A DNA stretch of 64,000 nucleotides from Nocardia stercoris (GTDB taxonomy: Bacteria; Actinomycetota; Actinomycetes; Mycobacteriales; Mycobacteriaceae), in NCBI RefSeq assembly GCF_003696265.1, contig NZ_RFFH01000008.1, forward strand, positions 124,001 through 188,000, in the 5' to 3' direction. A program made the position numbers and the translations under genes. The notes beneath the pieces were generated by a model. That model saw only the letters and a list, made by a program, of their open reading frames with translations. It was not told where the DNA came from and did not search any database. How positions within the stretch are numbered: the first letter of the stretch is position 1; each line of letters starts with the position of its first letter. Of the stretch, positions 32,202 to 41,029 are shown in pieces.

Positions 32202-32735
32202 ATGGCAAAGCCCGAAAAGATCACCGCGGTCGCGGAGATCGCCGAGCAGTTCAAGTCGTCGACGGCCACCGTCGTCACCGAGTACCGCGGCCTGTCCGTC
32301 GGCAAGCTCACCGAGCTGCGTCGCGCCCTCGGCGCTGGTGCGACCTACTCCGTCGCCAAGAACACCCTGGTCAAGCTGGCGGCCGCCGAGGCGGGCGTCG
32401 CTGGCCTGGACGAGCTCTTCGTCGGCCCGACCGCGATCACCTTCATCCACGGTGAGCCGGTCGACGCCGCCAAGGCGCTCAAGCAGTTCGCCAAGGACAA
32501 CAAGGCGCTGGTCATCAAGGGCGGCTACATGGACGGCGCCGCGCTGTCCGTGGCCGAGGTCGAGAAGATCGCCGACCTGGAGTCCCGCGAGGTCCTGCTG
32601 GCCAAGCTGGCCGGCGCGATGAAGGGCAACATGAACAAGGCCGCCGGCCTGTTCGCCGCCCCCGCCTCGCAGGTCGCCCGCCTGGCGCAGGCACTGGCCG
32701 ACAAGAAGGCCGCTGCCGGCGAGACCGCCGAATAA
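32202..32735 (+). CDS. rplJ: 50S ribosomal protein L10
   Basis: A 177-residue L10, base of the L7/L12 stalk. It starts at ATG 32202 after AGAGAGGAGGCGAAGT. The N-terminal rRNA-binding domain reads KITAVAEIAEQFKSSTATVV followed by TEYRGLSVGKLTELRRALGA; the C-terminal helix (AAPASQVARLAQALADKKAA) holds the L12-dimer binding sites. It is controlled by the leader/attenuator directly upstream and is co-transcribed with rplL 66 nt downstream. Confidence 0.96.
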   Translation: MAKPEKITAVAEIAEQFKSSTATVVTEYRGLSVGKLTELRRALGAGATYSVAKNTLVKLAAAEAGVAGLDELFVGPTAITFIHGEPVDAAKALKQFAKDNKALVIKGGYMDGAALSVAEVEKIADLESREVLLAKLAGAMKGNMNKAAGLFAAPASQVARLAQALADKKAAAGETAE

Positions 32736-32801
32736 ACCACCCCACCAACTTTCTCCATCGCCGGAACCGGCTGGTGGAGAGCCCAATCGAAAGGAGCCAT
32801 C

Positions 32802-33188
32802 ATGGCTAAGCTCAGCACCGAAGAACTGCTCGACATCTTCTCGGAGATGACCCTGCTGGAGCTCTCGGGCTTCGTCAAGGCGTTCGAGGAGAAGTTCGAG
32901 GTCACCGCGGCCGCTCCGGTCGCCGTCGCCGCTGTCGGTGGCGCCGCCGCTCCGGCCGAGGCCGCCGAGGAGCAGGACGAGTTCGACGTCATCCTCGAGG
33001 GTGCCGGCGACAAGAAGATCCAGGTCATCAAGGTGGTCCGCGAGATCGTCTCCGGCCTGGGCCTGAAGGAAGCCAAGGACCTGGTCGAGGGTGCCCCGAA
33101 GCCGATCCTGGAGAAGGTCGCCAAGGAGGCCGCCGAGGCCGCCAAGGCGAAGCTGGAAGAGGCCGGCGCCAAGGTTTCGGTCAAGTAA
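32802..33188 (+). CDS. rplL: 50S ribosomal protein L7/L12
   Basis: A 128-residue L7/L12. The N-terminal dimerisation domain is LSTEELLDIFSEMTLLELSG, the hinge is the Ala/Val/Glu-rich stretch at residues ~40-60, and the C-terminal factor-binding domain contains KIQVIKVVREIVSGLGLKEA followed by KDLVEGAPKPILEKVAKEAA. It recruits translation GTPases. ATG 32802 has GAAAGGAGCCATC upstream. A TTCG-loop terminator follows. Confidence 0.97.
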   Translation: MAKLSTEELLDIFSEMTLLELSGFVKAFEEKFEVTAAAPVAVAAVGGAAAPAEAAEEQDEFDVILEGAGDKKIQVIKVVREIVSGLGLKEAKDLVEGAPKPILEKVAKEAAEAAKAKLEEAGAKVSVK

Positions 33189-33215
33189 GGTTCGGTCGAA
33201 TACGACGTTCCTGCG

Positions 33216-33247
33216 CGAACGGGCGGTCCTTCGGGACCGCCCGTTCG
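33216..33247 (+). terminator. Terminator after rplL
   Basis: CGAACGGGCGGTCC (33216-33229) pairs perfectly with GGACCGCCCGTTCG (33234-33247) around the stable tetraloop TTCG and is followed by TCGTTTGT. The next 212 nt before mceG contain no gene; a small dyad GCCGCAC-TCG-GTGCGGC lies at 33368-33384. Confidence 0.88.
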
Positions 33248-33459
33248 TCGTTTGTGGAACCGGTCGCGCGGGTATTTCGATCAGGTGGTTTGTGACCCCA
33301 TCGCTTTCGCAGTGCCGAGTGTGGCGCTGACTAAGCTGGGCAGTGTCCGTTTCATGCGATACAGTGAGCCGCACTCGGTGCGGCGCGTCACAGCTGCGCT
33401 AATTAAATGCGATGACATCGGTCGAGGGGCGTGTCATCAGAAGCTTGTGGAGGTAAGGC

Positions 33460-34524
33460 GTGGGCGTCGAGGTCAGGACCGAGGGTGTAACCAAGTCTTT
33501 CGGTTCGCAGCGCATTTGGCAGGACGTCTCCCTGACGTTGCCTTCCGGTGAGGTCAGCGCGCTGCTGGGCCCGTCCGGTACCGGTAAGTCGGTCTTCCTG
33601 AAGTCGCTGATCGGCCTGCTGCGCCCGGAGCGCGGCTCCATCTTCATCGACGGCACCGACATCACCACCTGCTCGAACAAGGAGCTCTACGAGATCCGCA
33701 AGCTGTTCGGCGTCCTGTTCCAGGACGGCGCGCTGTTCGGCTCGATGCACCTGTTCGACAACGTGGCGTTCCCGCTGCGCGAGCACACCAAGAAGAGCGA
33801 ATCCGAGATCAAGAAGATCGTCATGGAGAAGCTCGAGCTCACCGGTCTCCTCGGTGCCGAGCACAAGCTCCCGGGCGAGATCTCCGGCGGTATGCGCAAG
33901 CGAGCCGGCCTGGCCCGCGCCCTGGTGCTCGACCCCCAGATCATCCTGGTCGACGAGCCGGACTCCGGTCTGGACCCGGTTCGTACCACCTATCTGGCGC
34001 AGCTGCTGATCGACATCAACGCGCAGATCGACGCCACGATCCTGATCGTGACCCACAACATCAACCTGGCCCGGACCGTGCCCGACAACATCGGCATGCT
34101 GTTCCGCCGCCAGCTGGTCATGTTCGGCCCGCGCGAGGTGCTGCTCACCTCCGACGAGCCGGTGGTCAAGCAGTTCCTCAACGGCCGCATGGTCGGCCCG
34201 ATCGGTATGTCGGAGGAGAAGGACGAGGCGCAGATGGCGCGCGAGCAGGCGCTCGCCGACGCCGGCCACTACGACTCCGGCACCGAGGAGATCGAGGGCA
34301 TCATCCCGCAGATGAAGGCGCAGCCCGGTATGCCGTTCCGGCAGGCCGTCGAGCGCCGCCGCCAGCGGGTCATGGAAATCCTGCACACGCTGCCGCATTC
34401 GGCGCAGGTGGCGATCCGGGAGTCCATGGAGGAAGAGGGCCAGACGCAGATTATGCCGGCGTACACAACGGAGGCCGGAAACTCGTTTGACCAGACAATT
34501 CGTCAAAACCGGGCAAACGGGTAG
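33460..34524 (+). CDS. mceG: Mce transport ATPase MceG (Mkl)
   Basis: A 354-residue ABC ATPase closely matching Rv0655/Mkl, which powers Mce lipid importers. Walker A is GPSGTGKS (residues 37-44), the signature is ISGGMRKRAGLARALVLDPQ near residue 141, and Walker B is IILVDEPDSGLD. Beyond the ATPase core, the ~110-residue C-terminal extension (GPIGMSEEKDEAQMAREQAL; PGMPFRQAVERRRQRVMEIL) is the feature distinguishing MceG from other ABC ATPases. GTG 33460 has TGGAGGTAAGGC. Only 11 nt separate it from yrbEA, so here it belongs to the mce operon; in M. tuberculosis it is an orphan gene. Confidence 0.92.
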   Translation: MGVEVRTEGVTKSFGSQRIWQDVSLTLPSGEVSALLGPSGTGKSVFLKSLIGLLRPERGSIFIDGTDITTCSNKELYEIRKLFGVLFQDGALFGSMHLFDNVAFPLREHTKKSESEIKKIVMEKLELTGLLGAEHKLPGEISGGMRKRAGLARALVLDPQIILVDEPDSGLDPVRTTYLAQLLIDINAQIDATILIVTHNINLARTVPDNIGMLFRRQLVMFGPREVLLTSDEPVVKQFLNGRMVGPIGMSEEKDEAQMAREQALADAGHYDSGTEEIEGIIPQMKAQPGMPFRQAVERRRQRVMEILHTLPHSAQVAIRESMEEEGQTQIMPAYTTEAGNSFDQTIRQNRANG

Positions 34525-34535
34525 TATCTGCAGCC

Positions 34536-35330
34536 GTGACTCAGACTTCGGCTGGTTGGCGAGCACCGGTCGAGTCCGGGTTCGCCGAGATCGGCAAGGT
34601 CTACGCGTTGATGATCGACGTGGCGCGCAAGACCTTTCGCCGTCCTTTCCAATGGCGTGAATTCATCGAGCAGTCCTGGTTCATCGCCAGCGTCTCGATT
34701 CTCCCGGCAGCACTGGTCGCGATTCCGTTCGGTGCGGTCGTCGCACTGCAGACGGGCTCACTGATCAAACAGTTGGGCGCGGAAGGCTTCACGGGCGCGA
34801 CCAGTGTGCTGGCGACCGTCCAGCAGGCGGCGCCGGTGGTGACCGCCCTGATCATCTCCGGCGCGGCCGGTGCGGCGGTCGCCGCGGATCTGGGCTCGCG
34901 GACCATCCGCGAGGAGATCGACGCGATGGAAGTTCTCGGTATCGACCCCATCCAACGGCTGGTGGTTCCCCGGGTACTCGGCATGATGCTGGTCGCGTTG
35001 CTGCTCAACGGATTGGTCGCGGTGGTCGGCATCGGCGGCGGCTACTTCTTCAATGTGGCGCTGCAGGGCGGTACACCGGGTGCGTACCTGGCGTCGTTCT
35101 CCGCGCTCGCGCAACTGCCGGACCTCTGGATCGGCGAGATCAAGGCGCTGGTCTTCGGCCTGCTGGCCGGAGTGATCGCCGCGTACAAGGGGCTGCACCC
35201 GAAGGGTGGCCCGAAAGGTGTAGGGGAGGCCGTGAACCAGTCCGTGGTGATCAGCTTCCTGGTGTTGTTCTTCGTCAATCTGCTGCTGACGCTGGTGTAT
35301 CTGCAGGTCGTTCCGGCGAAGGGGCAGTGA
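34536..35330 (+). CDS. yrbEA: Mce ABC permease YrbEA
   Basis: A 264-residue MlaE/YrbE permease, one of two that form the membrane channel of the Mce importer. Five or six hydrophobic helices are seen after an amphipathic start (FAEIGKVYALMIDVARKTFR). The cytoplasmic coupling motif EEIDAMEVLGIDPIQRLVVP, which contacts the ATPase, lies in the middle. GTG 34536 starts 11 nt after mceG. Its stop overlaps the region of the yrbEB start, indicating coupled translation. Confidence 0.92.
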   Translation: MTQTSAGWRAPVESGFAEIGKVYALMIDVARKTFRRPFQWREFIEQSWFIASVSILPAALVAIPFGAVVALQTGSLIKQLGAEGFTGATSVLATVQQAAPVVTALIISGAAGAAVAADLGSRTIREEIDAMEVLGIDPIQRLVVPRVLGMMLVALLLNGLVAVVGIGGGYFFNVALQGGTPGAYLASFSALAQLPDLWIGEIKALVFGLLAGVIAAYKGLHPKGGPKGVGEAVNQSVVISFLVLFFVNLLLTLVYLQVVPAKGQ

Positions 35331-35332
35331 GT

Positions 35333-36199
35333 ATGGTCGTATCCCGTCGCAGTACCCGCGCTTCCCGCGCCGCCCGGTCGGTCGGCGCGGCTTTGCATCG
35401 CCCGGTCGAGGTCGTCGACCGCGCGGGTGAGCAGATGGCGTTCTATTCGACTGCCATCGCGTGGATCCCGCGCACCGCGGTCCGCTACCGCAAGGAGGTG
35501 ACGCGGCTGCTGGCCGAGGTCACCTTCGGTTCCGGCGCGCTCGCGGTGATCGGCGGCACGATCGGCGTGGTCGTGATGATGTCGATGTCGGTCGGTGTGG
35601 TGGTCGGCCTGCAGGGCTTCAAAGCCCTGGACGCCCTGGGCACTTCGGTGCTCACCGGCTTCCTGACCGGTTACATCAACACTCGTGAGCTCGCGCCCCT
35701 GGTCGCGGCGCTGGCCCTGTCGGCCACGGTCGGTTGTGGTTTCACCGCGCAACTGGGTGCGATGCGGATCTCGGAGGAGATCGACGCGCTCGAGGTGATG
35801 GCGGTTCCGAGTGTGCCGTTCCTGGTCACCTCACGGGTGATCGCCGGATTCGTCGCGGTGATCCCGCTGTACGTGGTCGGCCTGCTCGGCACCTATCTGG
35901 CGTCGAGACAGATCAGTGTGTGGTTCAACGGGCAGTCCAGCGGGTCCTACGACAGTTACTTCCATCTGTTCCTGCCGGCCGAGGACGTGTTGTATTCGTT
36001 CCTCAAGGTGCTGGTCTTCGCGTTCGTGATCATCCTGATCCACTGCTACTACGGGTTCAACGCCACCGGCGGCCCGGCCGGGGTCGGTGTGGCGGTGGGC
36101 CGTGCGGTGCGAACCTCGATCGTGTTGATCAACGTGCTCGACTTCTTCCTGAGTCTGGCCATCTGGGGCACCACCACCACGGTCAGGGTGGCCGGCTAG
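35333..36199 (+). CDS. yrbEB: Mce ABC permease YrbEB
   Basis: A 288-residue second permease of the MlaE/YrbE family, partner of YrbEA. The same coupling motif recurs as EEIDALEVMAVPSVPFLVTS, with hydrophobic helices before (LAVIGGTIGVVVMMSMSVGV) and after it (VIAGFVAVIPLYVVGLLGTY). I choose ATG 35333 because GAAGGGGC lies at suitable distance; GTG 35327, which overlaps the yrbEA stop as GTGA, would add two residues. The stop TAG overlaps the mceA GTG by one base. Confidence 0.92.
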   Translation: MVVSRRSTRASRAARSVGAALHRPVEVVDRAGEQMAFYSTAIAWIPRTAVRYRKEVTRLLAEVTFGSGALAVIGGTIGVVVMMSMSVGVVVGLQGFKALDALGTSVLTGFLTGYINTRELAPLVAALALSATVGCGFTAQLGAMRISEEIDALEVMAVPSVPFLVTSRVIAGFVAVIPLYVVGLLGTYLASRQISVWFNGQSSGSYDSYFHLFLPAEDVLYSFLKVLVFAFVIILIHCYYGFNATGGPAGVGVAVGRAVRTSIVLINVLDFFLSLAIWGTTTTVRVAG

Positions 36200-37548
36200 T
36201 GGCGCGGCGCCGCAGCCCGGCCGCGGCGGCCCGGCTGGAGAAGATTCGGATCCGGACGCTCGGCGTGCTGTTCTTCGTGATGGCCGTGCTGTTCGTGTAC
36301 ACGACGATCAACATCTACAACAAGACCTGGGTCAGCGACATGCGTGTCGACCTGATCACCGACTCGGTCGGCAACGCGCTCACCCGCGACGCCGACGTGA
36401 AGGTGCGGGGCGTGACGGTCGGGACCGTGCGCTCCAGCGACTCCGAGGCCGGCAAGGTCACGCTGCACCTGTCGCTGAACCCGGGCAAGGTCGAGAAGGT
36501 GCCGGTGAACGTCACCGCCCGCCTGCTGCCGAAGACGCTGTTCGGTGAGCGCTACGTGGATCTGGTGTGGCCGGAACAGCCGGGTGAGCCGATCCACGCC
36601 GGCGCGACCCTGCATCAGGACGTGAGCGGCAACGCGATCGAGGTCTCCGAGTTGCTCGACAACGTGCTGCCGCTGCTGCAGTCGATCCCGCCGCAGTACC
36701 TGAGCGCGACGCTCGGTGCGCTGTCGCAGGCGCTGGTCGGGCAGGGAAAGAACCTCGGTGACACCATCGACCGGCTCGACAAGGTCTTCACCGGGATCAA
36801 CGGCGAGATGCCCGCGCTGCAGAGCGATCTGCACAACCTGGCCACCGTCGCCGACACCTACTCCGACGCGCTGCCGCAACTGGTCGACACCCTCGACAAC
36901 CTGCGCACGCTGAACGCGACGGTGATCCAGAAGCGCTCGCAGATCGACACGTTGTACGCGGTGCTCACCCCGACCTCGGCGCAGACCGCCGACTTCCTGG
37001 CGGCCAACCACGACAACATCATCGACGTGGCCGCCGACTCGCGGCCCGCACTGCAGCTGCTGGCCGAGTACTCGCCCGCGTACGCGTGCGCGCTGGCCAA
37101 CTTCGCGGCCTTGAAACCGCGGATCGACAACATCTTCGGTAAGGGCACCGACCTGCCGGGTTCGCGGGTGAGCATCCAGCTCACCAACACGCGCGGCCGG
37201 TACCTGCCCAACCAGGACGAGCCACGCTGGTTCGACGAGCACGGCCCGGTCTGTTTCCCGGAGACCCCGTTCCATGACGCCGGCCAGTACCCGGCGGGCC
37301 CGCTGAACGACGGCTCCTACCAGCCGCCGAGCCGCAACCCGGGCGACCAGAACGCCGGGCAGCTGCCGGCCGCCCAGTTCTCGGTCTTCGGGCCGCAGGC
37401 CACGACCATGATCGGTTCGCCGGCCGAGACCCAGGCGCTGGGCGCGATCTACGGTGCCGCCAACGGGGTGTCGCCGGACCAGGTGCCGACCTGGGTGACC
37501 CGGATCGGTGCACCCGCCCTGCGCGGTAGCGAGGTGAGTGTGAAGTGA
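36199..37548 (+). CDS. mceA: Mce family protein MceA
   Basis: A 449-residue Mce subunit, first of six. A basic N-terminus is followed by one membrane anchor (residues ~17-38, IRTLGVLFFVMAVLFVYTTI). The MCE domain comes next (SDMRVDLITDSVGNALTRDA, then VKVRGVTVGTVRSS), then a long helical region that builds the periplasmic tunnel. The C-terminus is Pro/Asn-rich. The GTG at 36199 overlaps the yrbEB stop as TAGTG. Mce subunits form a hetero-hexameric conduit for lipids such as sterols or fatty acids; the substrate of this operon is not evident. Confidence 0.92.
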   Translation: MARRRSPAAAARLEKIRIRTLGVLFFVMAVLFVYTTINIYNKTWVSDMRVDLITDSVGNALTRDADVKVRGVTVGTVRSSDSEAGKVTLHLSLNPGKVEKVPVNVTARLLPKTLFGERYVDLVWPEQPGEPIHAGATLHQDVSGNAIEVSELLDNVLPLLQSIPPQYLSATLGALSQALVGQGKNLGDTIDRLDKVFTGINGEMPALQSDLHNLATVADTYSDALPQLVDTLDNLRTLNATVIQKRSQIDTLYAVLTPTSAQTADFLAANHDNIIDVAADSRPALQLLAEYSPAYACALANFAALKPRIDNIFGKGTDLPGSRVSIQLTNTRGRYLPNQDEPRWFDEHGPVCFPETPFHDAGQYPAGPLNDGSYQPPSRNPGDQNAGQLPAAQFSVFGPQATTMIGSPAETQALGAIYGAANGVSPDQVPTWVTRIGAPALRGSEVSVK

Positions 37549-38636
37549 GGTTCCGTACCGAGCTGCTGCGCGGGCTGGGCGGCCCGTTGACCAAGCTGGC
37601 GATCTTCGTCGTGGTCACGGTCCTGGCGACCGGGCTGTTGGGCTTGACGATCGCCAACTATTCCGGCGGCGGCACCGAATTCAAGGCCCGGTTCACCGAC
37701 GCCACCTCGCTGAACCCGGGTGACGACGTGCGGATCGCGGGTGTCCGGGTGGGCACCGTGAAGAACGTGCGGATCGTCGACCGGTCGCTGGCCGAGGTGA
37801 GTTTCGATGTGTCCGACCGTAATTGGCTGCCCGCGTCGACCACCGCGACCATCCGGTTCCGCAATCTGGTCGGGCAGCGGTATCTGGCGCTCGAGCAGGG
37901 GCCGGGGGAGCAGGGCCGAAAGATCAAGGCGGGCGGCACCATTCCGCTCGAGCAGACCCATCCGGCGCTGAACCTCACCACGCTGTTCAACGGTTTCCGG
38001 CCGCTGTTCCAGACGCTGACCGCCGACGACGTGAACAAACTGTCCTACGAGATCATCCAGGTGTTCCAGGGTGAGTCGGGGACGATCCACGACCTGGTCG
38101 CCAGCACCGCCTCGCTGACCAACAAGATCGCCGACAAGGACGCCGTGATCGGTTCGGTGGTCACCAATCTCAACCACATCCTCGACACCGTCAACGCGCG
38201 CGACGACCAGCTCGACCAGCTGATCGTGAACACCGAGGCTCTGGTCAGCGGCCTGGCCGCGGAACGCGGGACGATCGGTTCCGCGGTCACCTCGCTGGGC
38301 AACCTGGCCTCGGCCACCGCCGACCTGCTGGTGCCGACCCGGCCGACCCTGCAGGGTTCGATCGCCGGTCTCAGCCAGCTCACCGGCACCCTCGACGACC
38401 GCTCGCCCGAGGTGAACGAGGCCCTGACCAACCTGCCGATCAAGCTGGAGAAGCTGGGCCGGGCCGCCAGCTACGGCTCCTGGTTCCAGTTCTACCTCTG
38501 CGGCATCGACATCGTGGCGGGCCCGGGCGCGCAGTCCGCGCCGCAACTCTCGGTGCCGGCCGCGCTGCCCACGGTGAACCAGCCGCTCTACACCAACCCG
38601 GCGCCGCGCTGTCACGGAAAGGGCGGTCGCGGATGA
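37545..38636 (+). CDS. mceB: Mce family protein MceB
   Basis: A 363-residue Mce subunit. The N-terminal anchor spans residues ~15-38 (LAIFVVVTVLATGLLGLTIA). The MCE domain contains FKARFTDATSLNPGDDVRIA followed by GVRVGTVKNVRIV. The helical tunnel region includes several DxLxxLIxN-like heptads (NARDDQLDQLIVNTEALVSG). GTG 37545 overlaps the mceA stop as GTGA. The C-terminus carries two cysteines in the FYLCGIDIVAG and NPAPRCHGKGG segments. Confidence 0.92.
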   Translation: MRFRTELLRGLGGPLTKLAIFVVVTVLATGLLGLTIANYSGGGTEFKARFTDATSLNPGDDVRIAGVRVGTVKNVRIVDRSLAEVSFDVSDRNWLPASTTATIRFRNLVGQRYLALEQGPGEQGRKIKAGGTIPLEQTHPALNLTTLFNGFRPLFQTLTADDVNKLSYEIIQVFQGESGTIHDLVASTASLTNKIADKDAVIGSVVTNLNHILDTVNARDDQLDQLIVNTEALVSGLAAERGTIGSAVTSLGNLASATADLLVPTRPTLQGSIAGLSQLTGTLDDRSPEVNEALTNLPIKLEKLGRAASYGSWFQFYLCGIDIVAGPGAQSAPQLSVPAALPTVNQPLYTNPAPRCHGKGGRG

Positions 38637-38761
38637 GGAACCGATACAGCACGATCCCCGGCGGGCGCCGCGGCCGGGTCCGCAACCGGGGCTTGTGTTC
38701 CGGCGCGCTCGCGGGATTTCCTGATCACATGGGTTCGGAGGGGGTGACCGTTCATGGATGA
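38633..38761 (+). CDS. Possible 42-codon ORF linking mceB to mceC
   Basis: ATG 38633 overlaps the mceB stop as ATGA and the frame runs to TGA 38759-38761, overlapping the beginning of mceC (ATG 38754). The predicted peptide is basic at the start (MRNRYSTIPGGRRGRVRNRG) and has no membrane segment or MCE motif. All other mce junctions overlap directly, so this 117-nt gap is exceptional. It could be a coupling ORF or the relic of an older mceC N-terminus. Confidence 0.35.
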   Translation: MRNRYSTIPGGRRGRVRNRGLCSGALAGFPDHMGSEGVTVHG

Positions 38762-39764
38762 CCGCGTACTGCTGGGCCGGCGCAGCCCCGCGTTCATCGG
38801 CGCGCTCGGCACCTTCATGGCCGTGCTGATCACCCTGTCGGCGTTCTATGTGGACAAGTTGCCGATCATCGGCGCCGGGGTCACCTACACCGCGGAGTTC
38901 ACCGAGGCCGCGGGTCTGCACGCCGGTAACGAGGTGCGGATCGCCGGGGTCAAGGTCGGCTCGGTGTCGGGTGTATCCCTCGACGGCGACCGGGTGCTGG
39001 TGAAGTTCCGCACCCAGGATGCCTGGATCGGGGACGAGACCACCGCGTCGATCCAGATCAAGACGCTGCTCGGGCAGAAGTACCTGGCGCTCGACCCGCG
39101 GGGTACGAAGGTGGCGGATCCGTCGAAGCGGATTCCGTTGTCGCGCACGGTATCTCCCTACGACGTGGTGGACGCGTTCAGCGACGCGGCCAGCAGCATC
39201 GAGAACACGAACACCGCCCAGCTGGCGCAGAGCATGCAGGTACTGGCCGACGCCTTCTCCGGCACGCCCGCCGACATCCGCAGTTCCATCGACGGTGTCG
39301 AGCGGCTGTCGGAGACCGTGGCCAAGCGTGACGACCAGCTCAAGCAGCTGTTCGCCGCCACCAGCAAGACCACCAAGGTGCTCGCCGACCGCAATGCCGA
39401 GTTCGAACGGCTGATCGCCAACGGCGGCCAGCTGCTCACCGAACTCAACACCCGTCAGCAGTCGATCAAGCAGCTGCTCACCGGCGCCAAGACGGTGTCC
39501 GCGGAACTGACAGCGCTGGTCGCCGACAACGAGCAGCAGACCACGCCCGCGCTGGAGAACCTGAAGAAGGCCATCGACATGCTCGATGCCCACCAGCAGG
39601 ATCTGTCCAAGACCCTGAGCCTGGCGGCGCCGTTCTACGGCCTGTACGCCAGCGTGCTCGGTACCGGTCGCTGGTTCGACGCGGTCATCGTCAACCTGAC
39701 CCCGCCGGCCCTGCCCGAGGTTCCGGGCGACCGGCCGCCGGTTCGCGCGTTGGGAGGTAACTGA
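38754..39764 (+). CDS. mceC: Mce family protein MceC
   Basis: A 336-residue Mce subunit. It starts at ATG 38754 with MDDRVLLGRRSPAFIGALGT, then a single membrane anchor (to residue ~37). The MCE domain follows: YTAEFTEAAGLHAGNEVRIA, then GVKVGSVSGVSLDG. The helical stretch (KRDDQLKQLFAATSKTTKVL) is typical. The ribosome site GGAGGGGG is 12 nt upstream. It is shorter than MceA/MceD because the low-complexity tail is brief. Its stop overlaps mceD as TGATG. Confidence 0.92.
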   Translation: MDDRVLLGRRSPAFIGALGTFMAVLITLSAFYVDKLPIIGAGVTYTAEFTEAAGLHAGNEVRIAGVKVGSVSGVSLDGDRVLVKFRTQDAWIGDETTASIQIKTLLGQKYLALDPRGTKVADPSKRIPLSRTVSPYDVVDAFSDAASSIENTNTAQLAQSMQVLADAFSGTPADIRSSIDGVERLSETVAKRDDQLKQLFAATSKTTKVLADRNAEFERLIANGGQLLTELNTRQQSIKQLLTGAKTVSAELTALVADNEQQTTPALENLKKAIDMLDAHQQDLSKTLSLAAPFYGLYASVLGTGRWFDAVIVNLTPPALPEVPGDRPPVRALGGN

Positions 39765-41029
39765 TGAACGCCCATCCGCGTGACCTGTTGACCAAGCTGC
39801 GGAACTCCAGCCGCGGCACCAAGATCGTCCTGTCGTTCGTGCTGGTCGGCGCCTTGGTGCTGGGCGGTGCGGCGTGGTGGATCTACGACACCTACAACAC
39901 CACCAAGATCACCGCGTACTTCGATCGCTCGGTCGGTATCTACCAGGGTTCCGACGTGCGGATCCTCGGTGTGCCGGTCGGCAAGGTCGATTCGGTGACG
40001 CCGCAGGGTGATCAGGTGAAGGTGGTGCTGAAGGTCGACCGCGGCTTCGATATTCCCGCCGATGCCCGCGCCGCGCAGATCACCCCGTCGGTGGTGTCCG
40101 ACCGCTACATCCAGCTCACCCCGGTCTATCGCGGTGGCCCGAAAATGGCTCGCGCCGCGACGATTCCGCGCGACCGCACCGCCACTCCGGTGGAGGTCGA
40201 CCGGCTGTACCAGAGCATCACGCAACTCTCGGATGCATTGGGGCCCAACGGCGCCAACAAGGACGGCGCCCTCAACCAACTGGTCCGCAGCGGCGCCGAG
40301 AACCTCGCCGGTAACGGCGACGCGCTCGCCGCGAGCATGACGCAGCTGTCCAAAGCGGCTCGTACCCTGTCGGATTCGCGTGGCGACCTGTTCGACACGG
40401 TCAAGAATCTGCAGACCTTCGTCACCACCCTGGCCCAGCACGACAGCGACGTGCGCACGTTCAACGGGCAGCTGGCCAGCCTGGCCGGCTTCCTCGCCAC
40501 CGAACGCGACGACCTCGGGCAGTCGCTGAACCTGCTGTCGATTGCGCTCGGCGACGTGGCCCGCTACATCAGCGAGAACCAGGATCAGATCGCCGGCAAC
40601 GCGCAGGCGCTGACCACCCTCACCCAGACTCTGGCCGACCAGCGGGCCGACCTGGCCGCCGCGCTGCCGAAACTGCCACTGGCACTGAGCAACCTGGTGA
40701 ACGTGCACAACGGTGAGTCCGGCACCCTGGACATGCGCGCCAACCTCACCGACCTGCAGGACCCGTTCGGCGTCATGTGCAAGCTGATCGACCTGGGGCA
40801 ACTGCGACCCGGCGACCCGCAGTTCGAGGCGCTCGGCAAGCAGATGCGGCCGATCATCGACAACTGCAAGAACATCACCGGCGCGGTGACCGCCGCCGTG
40901 CAGTCGCCGACGCTGATCCTGCCCTTCGGTGTGCTCAGCAACGAGAACATCCAGCGCAACCCCGTACCCGGGACCGTACCGGGCACGCCCTCGGATCGGT
41001 TGCCGCCGTCGCAGGGAGGCCCGAAGTGA
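39764..41029 (+). CDS. mceD: Mce family protein MceD
   Basis: A 421-residue Mce subunit with an N-terminal anchor (residues ~20-42, IVLSFVLVGALVLGGAAWWI). The MCE domain reads ITAYFDRSVGIYQGSDVRIL, then GVPVGKVDSVTPQG. The long α-helical part is followed by a Pro/Gly tail with paired cysteines (GVMCKLIDL; IIDNCKNITG). ATG 39764 overlaps the mceC stop, with GGGAGG upstream. Part of the six-subunit assembly. Confidence 0.92.
   Translation: MNAHPRDLLTKLRNSSRGTKIVLSFVLVGALVLGGAAWWIYDTYNTTKITAYFDRSVGIYQGSDVRILGVPVGKVDSVTPQGDQVKVVLKVDRGFDIPADARAAQITPSVVSDRYIQLTPVYRGGPKMARAATIPRDRTATPVEVDRLYQSITQLSDALGPNGANKDGALNQLVRSGAENLAGNGDALAASMTQLSKAARTLSDSRGDLFDTVKNLQTFVTTLAQHDSDVRTFNGQLASLAGFLATERDDLGQSLNLLSIALGDVARYISENQDQIAGNAQALTTLTQTLADQRADLAAALPKLPLALSNLVNVHNGESGTLDMRANLTDLQDPFGVMCKLIDLGQLRPGDPQFEALGKQMRPIIDNCKNITGAVTAAVQSPTLILPFGVLSNENIQRNPVPGTVPGTPSDRLPPSQGGPK

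Noticed and set aside
35734..36198. N-terminal extension of mceA overlapping yrbEB
   Set aside because: The frame is open by composition only; the GTG at 36199 overlapping the yrbEB stop and directly preceding the membrane anchor is the natural start.
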